64,000 nucleotides of DNA, taken from the NCBI GenBank assembly GCA_026018925.1, contig JAKSZU010000003.1:5345867-5409866 (forward strand). The letters run 5' to 3'. Positions within the stretch are counted from its first letter, which is position 1. Every line of letters starts with the position of its first letter. The translations under genes and the position numbers were made by a program. This stretch comes from Tupaia tana. Lineage: Eukaryota > Chordata > Mammalia > Scandentia > Tupaiidae. Shown piece by piece: positions 8,726 to 19,924 of the stretch. The notes under the pieces were generated by a model that did no database searches, was not told where the DNA came from, and saw only the letters and a list, made by a program, of their open reading frames with translations.

Positions 8726-8935
8726 TATAATGTTTATTTATTTCTTCCATGAGAGAGGCCGAGAGACAGGCCCCCCACGGGTCCTGATCCTGCCATGCAC
8801 CCCCAGCCAGCCAGGACCGCAGGCACGCACAAGTACCCGCATGTACGGGGCCCGGGACATGGACCTGCCCTGTGGTCTCGGCATCCTGGAGTCCTGAGTT
8901 ACCGCTGCACCACCTCAGCAGGCCCGAGACACTGT
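8726..8935 (-). mobile_element. SINE, family B
   Basis: Opens 'tgtttatttatttcttccatgagagagg', then a GC-rich body ending 'accgctgcaccacctcagcaggccc'. Read on the minus strand, the head 'cctgctgaggtggtgcagcggtaa' resembles an A box and 'gtccatgtcccgggcc' a weak B box. A tRNA-derived family distinct from A. Confidence 0.6.
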
Positions 8936-9332
8936 CGTTACCGTAATCTCGGCGCGAGACGGTTGTTAGGGCCCGGCTCAGGGTTTAGTCCCCAAAGTCC
9001 CATGTTTGGACGTTGGTCGTAACGGACACTGATTGCAAATCTCCCCGAAACTCTGAGCTGCGATTTGACCGCATTGATTGCATCGTGACGGGTCGAGGGA
9101 AAAGTGGGTGCCGTCATGGTGCCCCCGGTGGGGCCTCTGCATGCCATAACTTCATTAGGGTGTGCTCCGTGATCAGCCCCATGGGTGTGTAAGCAGAGCG
9201 CCGAGAACGGGCTGCAGACCTCGCTGCACTGCTGGGAGCTCTGCCGCCACCTGCTGGTGCCTTTGGACGTGCCGGTCACCGGGACGAGGGGCTTGTAAAC
9301 TGCTCTCTCTCTCTCACATCACTGGTCCCAGG

Positions 9333-9420
9333 TAGTTCTTTTCTTTTCTTTTCTTTTCTTACCTTTTCTTTTCTTTTCTTTTTTCTTTCTGTTTTTTTTT
9401 TTGTTGTTGTTGTTGTTTTT
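9333..9420. repeat. (TTTTC)n simple repeat and T/TTG tract
   Basis: Runs of 'ttttc' followed by T and 'ttg' repeats at the A-tail side of the next minus-strand SINE, from which it probably grew. Confidence 0.85.
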
Positions 9421-9424
9421 TACT

Positions 9425-9656
9425 TTTTTGCCATAGGGTACATGTGCTCACCGGAGAGGAGAGAGACAAAGTGAGAAATCACCCCCCAAGGGGGATGGTC
9501 ACACCACGATCTCTTCTCCTCCACTCTCTTCTTGGGGTTTTGGGCACGCACGCACATGCACCCAGAGTTAGTTTCAAATCACCGGGTCCGGGACTCGCAC
9601 CACGGTTGGTCATGTGGGAAACCAGCTACCTTAACCACCATGGCAACTGCTGACGC
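9425..9656 (-). mobile_element. SINE, family A2
   Basis: 'tttttgccatagggtacatgtgctcaccgg', CT body, 'gggactcgcaccacggttgg', head 'accttaaccaccatggcaactgctg'. A run of about 15 C follows and may be slippage at the boundary. Confidence 0.82.
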
Positions 9657-9689
9657 CCCCCCCCCCCCCCCCCCACACACACACAGGTC

Positions 9690-9932
9690 TGTCTGTCTTT
9701 CTTTATTTTTAAGATTTTTGCTACAGCGTATGTGTGCTTGCCAGAGAGATAGAGAGAGACAGAAAGTGAGAGATGTCCAAGCCGCAATCCCTCTCCTCCA
9801 TTCTCTCAGGATCTGGGACACGCAAGCACAGGCTCCCGGTGTGAGTTTTAGGCCGCTGCATCCGGGACTCAAACCATGGCCGACCACGTGGGAGCTGAGC
9901 GACGTAGCCATTGCACCATCTACTGCCCCTCC
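9690..9932 (-). mobile_element. SINE, family A1
   Basis: 'aagatttttgctacagcgtatgtgtgcttgcc', shortened body, 'gggactcaaaccatggccgac', head 'gcgacgtagccattgcaccatctactg'. A second minus copy in tandem orientation with the previous one. Confidence 0.8.
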
Positions 9933-10303
9933 CCCAGTGAGGAGGGACTAAGGCAGTGATCTTTGTCTTTCGAGGATGGATTTCCTTTTTGTGAAGAGAT
10001 CTCTGGGCAAATAATGTTTTGGGTCAAGAGTTAAGATGAAGATATTGTAGCAGAAATACTAAAGCCCAGTCATGAAGACGTTGACTCTGAGCCACGAATC
10101 AGCCTCCAAAAGTGGGGGTCGGCCCCTGAGTGCACCCTTATCTGAGCAGCAGAAGTGGCTGCTCCAAGGCCAGCTTGCTTCGGTGTCGCAGACACCCAGC
10201 CTTGCTGTCCTGCCACACGACGTGCCTGCTTCTCTGCCCCGTGGCACTGGGAGGGTCCATCGGACACAGGCCTCACCACCCACGCTACCAGGCTTTGGGA
10301 CAT

Positions 10304-10372
10304 TTTGTGGATCTTCACGGCTTCAGCTCCTAGGGTAATACAGAGCGTAAGTTACTGTATAATCGAGAATAT
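10304..10372. repeat. 68-bp direct repeat B1
   Basis: Shares with 10511-10577 the segment 'cggcttcagctcctaggg' through 'gcgtaagttactgta' with almost no change, then 'agaatat' after a short mismatch. The two copies flank the 10373-10510 repeat. Confidence 0.8.
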
Positions 10373-10510
10373 TTAGTTATTTTAAATTTATTCATTGAAC
10401 ATCATCACAGCACACAAAATGGGATTTCCCATCCAGAATACGCTGTATAGTGGCTTAATCATACCTGTTATTGTCAACAAATAGTTTTCCATTTCTTTAT
10501 ATATGTATGT
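10373..10510. repeat. Interspersed repeat copy A1 of unknown family
   Basis: About 80% similar to 10837-10987 (shared 'gaacatcatcac', 'gggatttcccatccaga', 'cttaatcata/cttcatcata', 'tttccttttctt-like' end). I do not recognise the family; an LTR or LINE 3' fragment is possible. Confidence 0.55.
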
Positions 10511-10577
10511 ATTTGTGGTTCTTCGCGGCTTCAGCTCCTAGGGTAATACAGAGCGTAAGTTACTGTAACAAAGAATA
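10511..10577. repeat. 68-bp direct repeat B2
   Basis: Near-identical second copy of 10304-10372, about 206 bp downstream. Much less diverged from its partner than the A1/A2 pair, so duplicated later. Confidence 0.8.
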
Positions 10578-10836
10578 TCCCTTCAACCCGGACCCTCTTC
10601 CTTTTCCTTCCCTCTGAGCGCCAATGAGCAAGGTGTGTTGCAACAAAAGAGCAAGTGCCCGTGAGGAATGGGGGCACTGCCCGTCTCAGAGGAGCCCTGT
10701 GCTGGCCGGCTGGCCCGCCTCATGCACGGCGAGTTGTAAACCAGTGCCGAGGCGCCGGTTCTAAGAAAGGCTGTCACTTCCTCTCAGTCCCTCAGGGATG
10801 ACCTGCGATGATACTGAAAGTTGTTTGTTTATTTGT

Positions 10837-10987
10837 GTTAAGTTTATTTTGCATTTATCCACTGAACATCATCACGGCACACCAAACGGGATTTCCCATC
10901 CAGAGCACACTGTGTGGCGGCTTCATCATACATGCTGGCGTCAACACGTAATTTTCCTTTTCTTGTTTCATATACATATATTTAATA
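10837..10987. repeat. Interspersed repeat copy A2 of unknown family
   Basis: Second copy of 10373-10510 in the same orientation, 465 bp away, without flanking B repeats. Confidence 0.55.
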
Positions 10988-10989
10988 TA

Positions 10990-13230
10990 TGGAAAATGTT
11001 TAACGGCCAGGAGGGTCCAAGCCCCTGACCTCTGGGCAGAGGCGATTCTGGCCTCAGCTCTTGTGGCGCCTCTTGTCCTGAGGTTTCCCTTTTGGGTGCC
11101 CTTTTCCTGGATCGTGGGACCGTGGGGTCCCGGAGGGCCTGTGGGAAGTCTCTGGGCAGTGGCTGTTCACTGAGCAATGCGGAGTGTGGGCATGCCTTCG
11201 GGTGGGATGGAGCCCGGGTCCCTGCTGGCTGAGCTGGCCCTTCCCACGCTTCCCCTGTCGCTGGGTCCCCTGTGAGCACAGGGCTCCTCCGAGAGCCACG
11301 GGCCATCTGCTTCTCCTCCCGTCCATCCGGACCTTTGCTCACGACTCATCTCTTGGTCTCTGCCTGCTCTTCCCCTTGACTGGTTGGCCTCTAAGTTTTT
11401 GTTTTGACCTTTGCTTGTAACTTGTACCCTACCATCTTTCTCGTGGAACTCGCATAGCTGTAGGCCCTGAACAAAGCCACAGGGCCGCGTGTGTGCGAGG
11501 CCAGCCTTGCCCACCAGCCGAGAAGGCCGCCGCTTTATGGGGCATTGGCGCAGGGTTCCTCGGACGCCGGGCCGGGGTCGCGTTTGCAGAGAAACCTGTA
11601 ATGGGGAGGGAGGGGGGCTCACCGCGCAATCCCGGGGCAGCATCCTGGTGGAGAAAGCCCAAGTGAGGCGGGAAACTGACGGCTGCTAGCACAGCACGGA
11701 GCAGTGGGCCGCCCCAGGGACGCCTTCCAGAGCGGCAGACAGCCCACCTCGGAAGTAGGGTGGAGGGGGGAAGAGCGTGCCAGCTCTCTTACACCCTGCC
11801 TCTCACCGGCCACAGTTCTCCCTCGGGGCATGAACGCCCCCCTCCTTGCTTCTTGGTCGTGTTACCCAGCCCGTCTGACCACGCAGAAACCGAGGTCCCC
11901 GAGGCTCTCCTGAGGTGGATGTGGGTACTGGTGGTCATGATGGGGGCCACTCTGAGCCTGCCCTCAGGCTGGGGATGCCAGCCCAGGAGGGAGTGCCCAG
12001 GGCTGTCCCTTCAGCCCGCAGCTGGAGCCCAGGGTGGGGGGAGGCCGGGAAGCGGGGCCGGGATCTGTCGTAAGCACGTGCTCTCTCAGGCCCGTTCTGC
12101 AAAGTGTGAGTTGTGTGTTCACTTTATGAGGCCTGAAGGCACAATCTGCTTTTCTCTGAGTAAAACTTAACGGTTTCCAGTCTTCCGGATCAAGTGTGCT
12201 AGGAACCACTCAGATCTATTAGAGAAACTCTGCAAAACCCTCCGCGTCTCTCCTGATCAAACCTAGCATGCCCTTTCGTTGTACTCTCCGCGTCTTCCCA
12301 GTATCGAAACATTAAAGCGACGCGGAGACTCGGTATCAGTTACCTGCTGACACGTGGCCGATCGCCCACCCCACCACATTCATGGGCTCCTGGTGCCTGT
12401 GGCCAGGAGTCGGCGCGCCCAGCTGGCCTCTGGCTCTGGGTCTCTCGACACCCCTGGGAAGGATCCACTGCCCACGTCACTCGTCACTGCTGGCAGAGCT
12501 CAGACCCTCAGGGGCTGTTGGCTGGAGCCCTCCTGGCCACATGGACGTCCCTGCAGGGCATCTCAAACCTCACAGCAAGTGAGAGGACACAGAGTGCCTC
12601 CGAGACACAGTCACCGGCACTTTGTAGCCTGGTCTCAGAAGCGACGTGCCGCCATCTTAACCGTATTCTGTTAGTTGGAATGAACCTACTTCTTCGGCCA
12701 TTTCAGAAGGAGCCGGGACTGCAGGTCTAGAGGAGGATGAGGGGAGGAGAAGGGCTGCCTCGCCGGGGCCGGATGGCAGAGCCGGGGAGCGGGGGAGCCC
12801 AGCTCTCCGTGGGTAGCAGTCACGAATGGCGAGGACTGGGCAGGTAACCTCTTCCTCTCGGATGCCTGCAGGCCACCCCAAGCACACTTCCCTTCTAGAA
12901 CCCTCTGGAGGGTTCCCCAGAGGCGGTTGGATACACCTCCTGGACCCCCACTTGTTGGGGCTTTGCTTTCCACAGCCCGTCCTGGTCCGCAGGCAGCACA
13001 AGAACGCCACTGCCTTCTGCCCGCCCCACCCCAGTCCCGGGGCTCGATCCTTGCCTCAGGCTCTGCTTTCTAGAGAAAAATGGAGGGGGTAGAGTAATGA
13101 GACTGTGATAATCGCATTTAATTGTAGCTCCAGGGTCAGAGGCAGAACCAAGTTTCAGCCAACTCTGCTGAGCAGATCCAAGACAGAAAAGAGTCAATGA
13201 GGAATGAGTCATGGCACAGTGACTTGCCGG
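10990..13230. other. Single-copy GC-rich sequence
   Basis: Only opposing GC-driven ORFs (10968-11342, 11167-11643, 11760-12170, 12657-13010). No repeat or exon recognised. A (GT)n-type tract follows at 13232-13270 and a (CGCACA)n tract at 13328-13368. Confidence 0.4.
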
Positions 13231-13231
13231 A

Positions 13232-13368
13232 AGTCCTGCGTGTGTGCGTGTGTGCATGTGTGTGTATGCAGGGAAAGTCGTGACATAGTTTTCTATATTT
13301 TTCTATGCAAAAATGCATCATGACTTTCCTGATGACCACACACGCACACGCACACGCACACGCAGAGG
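13232..13368. repeat. GT/CA microsatellite pair
   Basis: 'gtgtgtgcgtgtgtgcatgtgtgtgt' near 13238-13266 and alternating 'cacacgcacacgcac' near 13338-13364, in opposite sense and 70 bp apart, so the transcript could pair. Confidence 0.75.
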
Positions 13369-13941
13369 CCGTGTCATTTGCCCGTCCCCCGTGAGAGCAC
13401 CAGAGCAGGGTGGATCCAACAGTGGAAGAGCCTGGAAGTCAGGACGAGGTGGAGGGCGGCTTCCTCCTGGCTGTGAGGAAGACTGTTCCGACCCCGCGTC
13501 CGTCTCCTGGCGGTTTCCCGGACTCCCCGGCTTGTAGGCACCTCCCCCACCGCTGCCTTTATCTCCACGTGCCCCCCCCCACGCGTCTGTGTCATAGCTG
13601 GCTCTGGCCCTCCTGCTCCCGGGTGACACCTACTCACCTAGCTACGTCTCAGCCACCCTGTTTCCCATGAAGGCACCGGCGGGTAGGATTTCAACATGCG
13701 ACATCCGCAGAGACGCCACTACCCCGTGAGGTGGGCCTCAGGCAGGTAATGAGCACACTCCTGTCCTCGACAAGCCACACGACGATTGCTCTGAGCGTGG
13801 CAGGAGTCGGCCCGGCCTGGTAGGAAGGGTGTCACTAGAGGAGGCACTCCCTCTGGCCCTCGGCGGGCACACGAGGTGACCCTCTGAGCAGAGGAGACCC
13901 CATCACCAGGCCACGGTGAACTTGGAATTCTTCGGCATCTG

Positions 13942-14184
13942 GTTTTTTTAGGTTTTTGTCATAAGGCACGTGTACTCGGTGTAGAGCAGAGAGAGGGAAA
14001 GTGAGGAATCACCCCCTGGGCGGGTGGCCATGCTACAGACCCTTCTCTTCCATCCTCCTCTTGGAATCTGGGGCACGCATGCACGTGTCCGGCATGAGTT
14101 TCAGGCTACTGGGTCTGGGACTCGAACTGCTCTCGGCCACGTGAGAATCCAGAACCTTAGCCACCATGCCACCTGCTGGTCCCT
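13942..14184 (-). mobile_element. SINE, family A2
   Basis: 'aggtttttgtcataaggcacgtgtactc', CT body, 'gggactcgaactgctctcggcc' (B box side) and head 'cttagccaccatgccacctgctggtccc'. Confidence 0.82.
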
Positions 14185-14697
14185 GACACCCTTTCTCTTG
14201 AAATACAGACCCCGGGGGAGCAGCTAGTCCCCTGTCCCTGCCTCTTTCTCAGGTGGCCTGGGGGAGGGGTGGCCCCGAGCTGGCGAGAATCGTGGCTGCA
14301 CCACCCACACGCTCGCCCCGTTCCTGCCGGACGTCCAACATCTGCTCTCGGCCTTCATTTCGGACCTCCTGGTGAGGCAGCCGCGTCTCGTGGCGGGTCC
14401 AGCCACGCAGTGGATTTCGTACGGGCCTCCTTGCCCCGTCCACTGCTTACTCCCCAGTTTCTCTCTCACAGGAGTCCCTGCAAGCTCCTCCCCGCTCCCC
14501 GTCACCCTCGCCCACCTCAGTAGGAGGAAATGGATTTGATTTACCGCCTGTTGTGGTGGGCAGTGAAGTCGGGAGGACAGAGACGACCACGCAGGTCTTC
14601 GGCCCAGCTTCGCACCGAGCGTGTGTGGGGCGTGTTGTTGACATTGCACGTCCTCGTAGGGACCTTGGCGTGAGCTGGGTGTTCTTCAGGGTGCTCT
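14185..14697. other. Single-copy sequence
   Basis: Opposing ORFs 14224-14649 (minus) and 14269-14523 (plus) with no domain. Nothing else recognised. Confidence 0.4.
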
Positions 14698-14699
14698 CG

Positions 14700-14812
14700 G
14701 CGAGAGCCTCATGCACGTGGCATGATTTTCAAGCTGCGGAGTCTGAGACTGGAACTGCAGTCGCCCACGTGGGAGTCCAGCGCCTTGACCACCCTGCCAT
14801 GGGCTCTGGCTT
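14700..14812 (-). mobile_element. SINE, family A2, 3' truncated
   Basis: Only the tRNA-like half remains: 'gcatgattttcaagctgcggagtctgagactggaactgcagtcgcc' to the head 'cttgaccaccctgccatggg'. The tail half is missing. Confidence 0.7.
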
Positions 14813-15089
14813 TTAAAAGCTCCCTCGGTGCAGTAAACAAGCCAGCAAGCCTCATCAGACAAACGCGGGTCAGCCCGAGTCCTGCCTTCTCCGAAGTCAT
14901 TCTCTGTGCTCGCTCCATACCCCTGCCCTTAGCTTCCCTTGAAGAAAAAGTGAGTTCAACATTCGTTTTGTTGCCATCTTGGGACAGCTGGTCTACCTAG
15001 AGTCCTGTAATAGAAGGGAGAAAGCAGATAGAATCTCTCCCACAATTGAGAACAAAAATCCTTAGTTGTTTTCTCCTTTTCACCTTTAT

Positions 15090-15340
15090 TTTCTGGAAAT
15101 TTAAAAAAAAAAATTATCAAAGGGTGTGTGTGCTTGCTGAGAGATGGAGGGAGGTGAGAAAGCACCCTCGCGGGGACGGCCATGCTTCCACCCCTTCTGC
15201 ACCTCCCTCTTTTTGGGATTTCGGGCACACACACGTGCTCACATCCCTGGTTTACTGTTCGGGCCACCTGGTGGAGGACCCGAACCACGCAGTTGGCCAC
15301 GTGAGACCCAGCCGCCTTACCCACCATGCCAGTGCCTGGC
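15090..15340 (-). mobile_element. SINE, family A2
   Basis: A/T tract, 'atcaaagggtgtgtgtgcttgctgagag', body, 'cgaaccacgcagttggccacgtg', head 'cttacccaccatgccagtgcc'. Diverged. Confidence 0.75.
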
Positions 15341-15639
15341 ACATATTTTCAGTTTTTCACGTCTGATGTTACACAGGGAATAACGTGAGGTGAGAGTGGA
15401 TTTAGGTTCCGTTGATTCGGCCTGCCAGGCTCCGAGAAGCTCTGGGAGTTGTTCTGGCTTGGTGGCAGAGTGGGCACTAGGGGGCGACATAGCCCCGTGG
15501 TTGAGCCCCGGCTGGGCACAGACTGGCCGGCCAGGAGCGGGCTCGCGCCCGCGGCACCTGCGGCGAGGGCACAGTGCCGGGCAGACACGTAGACCTCCGG
15601 CTTGACCAGGCCCGTTACCGGAACACGTTGGTTCAGTCA

Positions 15640-16320
15640 TACGTCGGGAGACGCTGCTCAGTGCTGGGGCAGAGCAGTGAGCAGGTCAGTCCCTGTCCTC
15701 GCGGGTGACTCGGGACGGGGAGAGCTGGGCGCCTGCACAGAATGGCGTGTGGTACCACTGCCGTGAAGAAGGGCAAAGGAGAGGGAGAAGGCGCAGGGGT
15801 GCTGCGTTAGGGGCAAGGCCAGCAAAGGCCTCCTTCACGTGGAGACACTTGTGCAGGGATGGGAGGAGCCGGGGCCGGCGTCGTCGGGGCGGGGGTGTCC
15901 AGCAGAGGGGACGTCAGTGCCAATGTCCTGGGGCAGGACTGGCCTCTCAGCCAGCGAGCAGGTCACCACGGCCAGGCCCTGGCAGGGAGGAGATTCCGGA
16001 AAGGTGGGCCTGGCAGGCGGGGGCCGGGCGTCCAGGCGTGGCGAGAGTGGAGCAGAGCCAGCAGATGCGGGCCGGGGCGTGGCGGGGCGAGAGTGGAGCA
16101 GAGCCAGCAGATGCGGGGAGTCCTGGCGGGGCGAGAGTGGAGCAGAGCCAGCAGATGCGGGGAGTCCAGGCGTGGCGAGAGTGGAGCTGAGCCAGCAGAT
16201 GCGGGCCGGGGCGTGGCGGGTGCTTTGGAGGGATTCGTCCGGCCGCTGTCAGGGAAGAGACGGCAGGGCTGGAAGTGGGGGCCAGCTCGGGCCGCGGAGA
16301 CCGACTGGGATAAGCCGTGA
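15640..16320. repeat. GC-rich region resembling an ancient mammal-wide repeat
   Basis: Wording such as 'ggcaaggccagcaaaggcctccttcacgtggagac' and 'aatgtcctggggcaggactggcct' echoes an old repeat common in mammals whose name I cannot fix. The ORFs 15705-16190, 15839-16441 and 15859-16320 are three overlapping frames of the same DNA and owe their length to the tandem array inside. Confidence 0.35.
16029..16222. repeat. Minisatellite, four units of 44-46 bp
   Basis: Units begin GCGAGAGTGGAGCAGAGCCA at 16041, 16087, 16131 and 16175. Two unit versions alternate ('gcgggccggggcgtgg' and 'gcggggagtcctgg/caggcgtgg'). Confidence 0.88.
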
Positions 16321-16812
16321 TGGTGTCTCGCCTCCTAGGAGACCTCCGAGGTCTGCCTCCCCCAGACTGCCTCGATCGCCTGTGGAGCGCTGGCACGCGG
16401 ACGTTTCCGGGGTCTGTGCGGGCCGTGCGCCCTCGCCATGAGCGCCCCTCACTGTGGTCTCAGAGCACTGTGCACTGAACTCCCAGGTCCCCAGCCAGCG
16501 TCGCAGACCCCATCGCCTCGTATCCACGCCCTCGTTCACAGCTCCTCACGCCCCACTCCGTACTGGTCAGGGCCCACCGGGCCTGAGGGCACCTCAAGGG
16601 GAGACCTGGTGTCCCTGAGGGACCTTGGATCTAGTCCCGCCTTCCCTCCGTGTGCTCTTGGCTCCCCGGACTCCAACGCCTTTGTCCCCTTCCCCCAGGC
16701 TCAGGTCACCGGGGTCCTGGTGAAGGTGGACATGAGAGGCTGAAGGCTGCATCCTCGGGGCAGCAGCACACTTGGTGGCAGCTGAGAAGGAATGTCTAAC
16801 ATCGAATTCAGG

Positions 16813-16980
16813 TGCACGGGGCCGGAGTGGTACTGCATGGCAACCCCACGTGGGGAGGTTCCCTGTCCGAGTCCGGAGAATTCCCTGAGCATGCAGGGCA
16901 CATGCTCGAACACCGCCTGGGCCTGGCTGGGGCTCAGGGTGATCATGGCACGAAGAATCTTGTTAGGAGTGCTGGCTTTT

Positions 16981-17014
<34 letters not shown>

Positions 17015-17046
17015 GAAAGAAAGGAATGTAAAATTTTTTTTTAAGT
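16813..17046 (+). mobile_element. SINE-like repeat with (TC)n tract
   Basis: Head 'ggggccggagtggtactgcatggc', a B-box-like 'ggttccctgtccgagtcc' at about 16857, body, a pure (TC)15 run at 16982-17012 and an A/T end. Same plan as the tRNA SINEs here but of another family. Confidence 0.5.
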
Positions 17047-18990
17047 AATAACATAGGTGACAGATACGCTTTTGGAAGGTGGGACAAGTGGCGTTTGGCC
17101 AGCTTCCCCCGCCCAACCCCGAATAAGAATTGGCGTTTCGTCTATGTAGGCAGGAGCCCACACCGGTGACGGCTGTGGCGAATCAGCACTGCTGGGATCA
17201 GGACAGTATCTCTGTCCTACTGGGAAGAAAGCAGAAAGAGTTGAACGCCGCTGACCCGGACAGTCACCTACTCCGGTTACATCGGGGCCACTCTCGGTCG
17301 TCCGTGGGGTCTGGTAGGATGAGCCAGGCATACCCTACGTCTGCCAGTGGAAGGAATCCACAGCACTGAGGCTCTGCAGCGAGGCCACACAGCATGGTCT
17401 GGGGACTCCTGCAGCCATGGGCAGGAGCACGTGGCAGCGCGTCCCAGAGCGCATGCGTACACGGGAGCCGTCCGTCGTAAGTGGCCTTCGCCCGGACTGC
17501 GTCCTCGTTTGTCGGCTCCAACAGCTGCTGTCTGACCCACAGGCCTGACTTGACCATGCGGGGGCAGGAGGGTGCGGTTTAGAAAATACCCCCTAGATGG
17601 TCAGAGCGCCCGGTGAGTTTGGAGTGCCTGGGTCCGTGGGATGCAGAGCAGCAGCTGGGTGGGCGGGCAGCTGGGTTTGTGCCAGAGATGTGACATGGTG
17701 GCTGAGCCACTGGTTTCCGAGACTAATCTGCAGCCATGGCCAAGGTCATCCGAGCCTCAGGAAGGAGCCTAACTTTCTCTGCTCGCCTTAGAGGCCATGC
17801 GCAGGGGCCGCTGCCTGCCCTCACCCGTGTGCTGCTGGTCCCAGGCTCTGCTTGGAGAGCTCTTTGAAATTCCAGCGAGCTTCCTGGAGGAGTGTTTACC
17901 TTGTCAGACTTCAGGGTCTTTCTCCCTGCTGCAGAGCTGGTCTCGGCTCCTCCTTCAGATCCCAGCAACTTGAGTTTATTTTTCAAATAAAAGTCTGTTT
18001 TCCCATAAAATGCCAAAGGTTTCGGCCTGTGTGTAGAGGAACGAACTCAGGCATTTAAGCCTTTAATTTAGAGGCTCCAAGTCTTCAATTTACATGCCGA
18101 GGGCCTCCCAGGGCTGAGACTCGCCCTGCTCCAGCCTGTCCCCAAGAACAAACACGGCCAGCTGGGCGGCTGGTGGGATCAATAGGCTCATTGTGTCTGG
18201 ACACAGAGCAGGCCCCCACGGCGTGGTCAGTCGGACCGGAGGACTGTGGTGCTGCAGCCTGAGGTCTGGAATCAAGGCGGGCCTCGGCCGACCCTCGACA
18301 GCCTCTCACCCTCCCCGCAGGGTGGCTGTTCCTTCAGCACAGACAGGGCCCTGTGGGGGGGGGTAGACGACACTCCGCAGCCTTAGGGCCGATGGAGCTG
18401 GTAGGGGTTCCGTTGCCTATGGTGGTTACTGGTCACTTGGTAAGGAAGGTGAGGGAGGTGGGAGAGGGCGTGGAGACCTGGTGGAGACTGGAACAGGAGC
18501 CCACAGGACTGCTGCCCTCCCAGCCTGCGGGGAGCCAGCTGGGGGGAGCCTGAGCATCGTGGGGTCAAGGGTCAGCCCCACGTGCCAAGCAGAGCAGGGG
18601 AAGGTGAGGGGCAGACGTGAGGACAGACACGAGGGGCCAGCACCCCCGGGATGCCCCGAGTCTGCGTGCCTGGGTGCTGCTCTGTTCCTGGGCACGCCGA
18701 CGAGCGCATCCAGGGTGCACCCCAGCGTTGCAGGGGTGGGACAGCTGCTCCTTCAACGGGTCAGAAGCGGAGGGGTTCCCAGTGAAAGGCGGTAGCGCCT
18801 GCAGCAAAGGAAGCCGGGATCTCGCAGGACCGCAGCCGCCACTGCCAAATCCGCGTCCGGAGTCTGCTGGAGTGTGGGCTGTGTGCCCTGGGCCCTCTGG
18901 GAGGCCTGGGCCTGCATGGCTGGTGCAGGTGACGAGAGGCAGGGGCCTGGGAGCTGCAGGTGACACTGACCCTCCTAAGCTGTGGTGGGA
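17047..18990. other. Single-copy GC-rich sequence
   Basis: No repeat recognised. ORFs such as 18426-18695, 18481-18795 and 18617-19249 overlap on both strands, and the last runs into the next SINE. Confidence 0.4.
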
Positions 18991-18991
18991 G

Positions 18992-19296
18992 AAGACACCT
19001 GACAGGGGACCAACAGTTAGTGTAACGGCTATGTCGCTGGACTCCCATGTAGTCGACCGCGGTTCGCGTCCTGGACCTGGTGGCTTAAAACACACCGGGC
19101 GCATGTGTGTGCGTGCCCAAGATCCCGAGAGGATGGAGGAGAAGGGATTGCGGTGTGGCCATCCTCCCTGGGGGGTGATTTCTCGCTTTCTGTCTCTCTG
19201 TCTCTCTCTGTCACTCTCTCTCTGTCTGGCGAGCGCACACGCCCTATAGCAAAAACTTCTCCAAAAAAAAGAAAAAGAAAGAAAAAGACACCTGAC
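18992..19296 (+). mobile_element. SINE, family A1, with 12-bp target duplication
   Basis: Element 19004-19284, flanked by AAGACACCTGAC at 18992-19003 and 19285-19296. Head 'gggaccaacagttagtgtaacggc', B box 'ggttcgcgtcc', (TC)-rich tract, 'gccctatagcaaaaacttctcc' and A-rich tail. The 317-aa minus ORF 18565-19518 is open only because it crosses this repeat. Confidence 0.92.
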
Positions 19297-19924
19297 GGAC
19301 AGGCCCACGGGTGATGGACGAGAGGTCGGGAGAGAACAGAGGTGCTCCTGGAATAAAGCGGGCTGCCCGTGCCTCTCGGGGAGGAGAGCGGATGGGAGCC
19401 AGCGGAGAAGTGGGGCGGGAGTGTCCAGCAGCACCAGGGCATGCTCGGCTGCCCGAGGCCCACTGCACGGCTCAGCCTGAGCGGCCTGCCCTGGCCCGGC
19501 CTGCCCTGCGCCCGTCACACTGGCTGCGCCTGGAGCCTTCTAGACCAGGGCGGCTGTGACGCTGCCTCCGGGCTGAGCCGACACCGCAAACGCATGACTC
19601 ATCTCGCCTGCTCACAAAGAAGGGAGAAGTATGCATGGCATCCCGGTTTCCTGAAAAGAGCAGGCACCGCGGAGTTAGCGGCAGGCCCTCAGGGTGGCCC
19701 GGACAGCGCCCCCTGGTGGCTGCCATGCAGCTGTCCACAGAAGGCGCCTGCCTGCCCGCCGGGCGGGACGGGGCTGTGTGTGCTGCGATCATTCAGTATT
19801 ACCTGTGAGAAGCCAAGGAAAATTTCCAGAAGAATCTCTGCCCCCATGGAACGATGGAGGAGTGGAAGGTGGGTTAAGGAAGGTTGTATTCTTGCCCTGC
19901 CACTTTATTAATTCCCTTTTAAAA
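19297..19924. other. Single-copy sequence
   Basis: GC-rich and featureless to inspection; the ORF 19369-19911 overlaps antisense frames and has no domain. Confidence 0.4.

Noticed and set aside
15705..16441. Three overlapping Arg/Gly-rich ORFs as a gene
   Set aside because: Same DNA in three frames, with a 44-46-bp minisatellite inside.
18565..19518. 317-codon minus ORF as a gene
   Set aside because: It crosses a family A1 SINE and has no domain.
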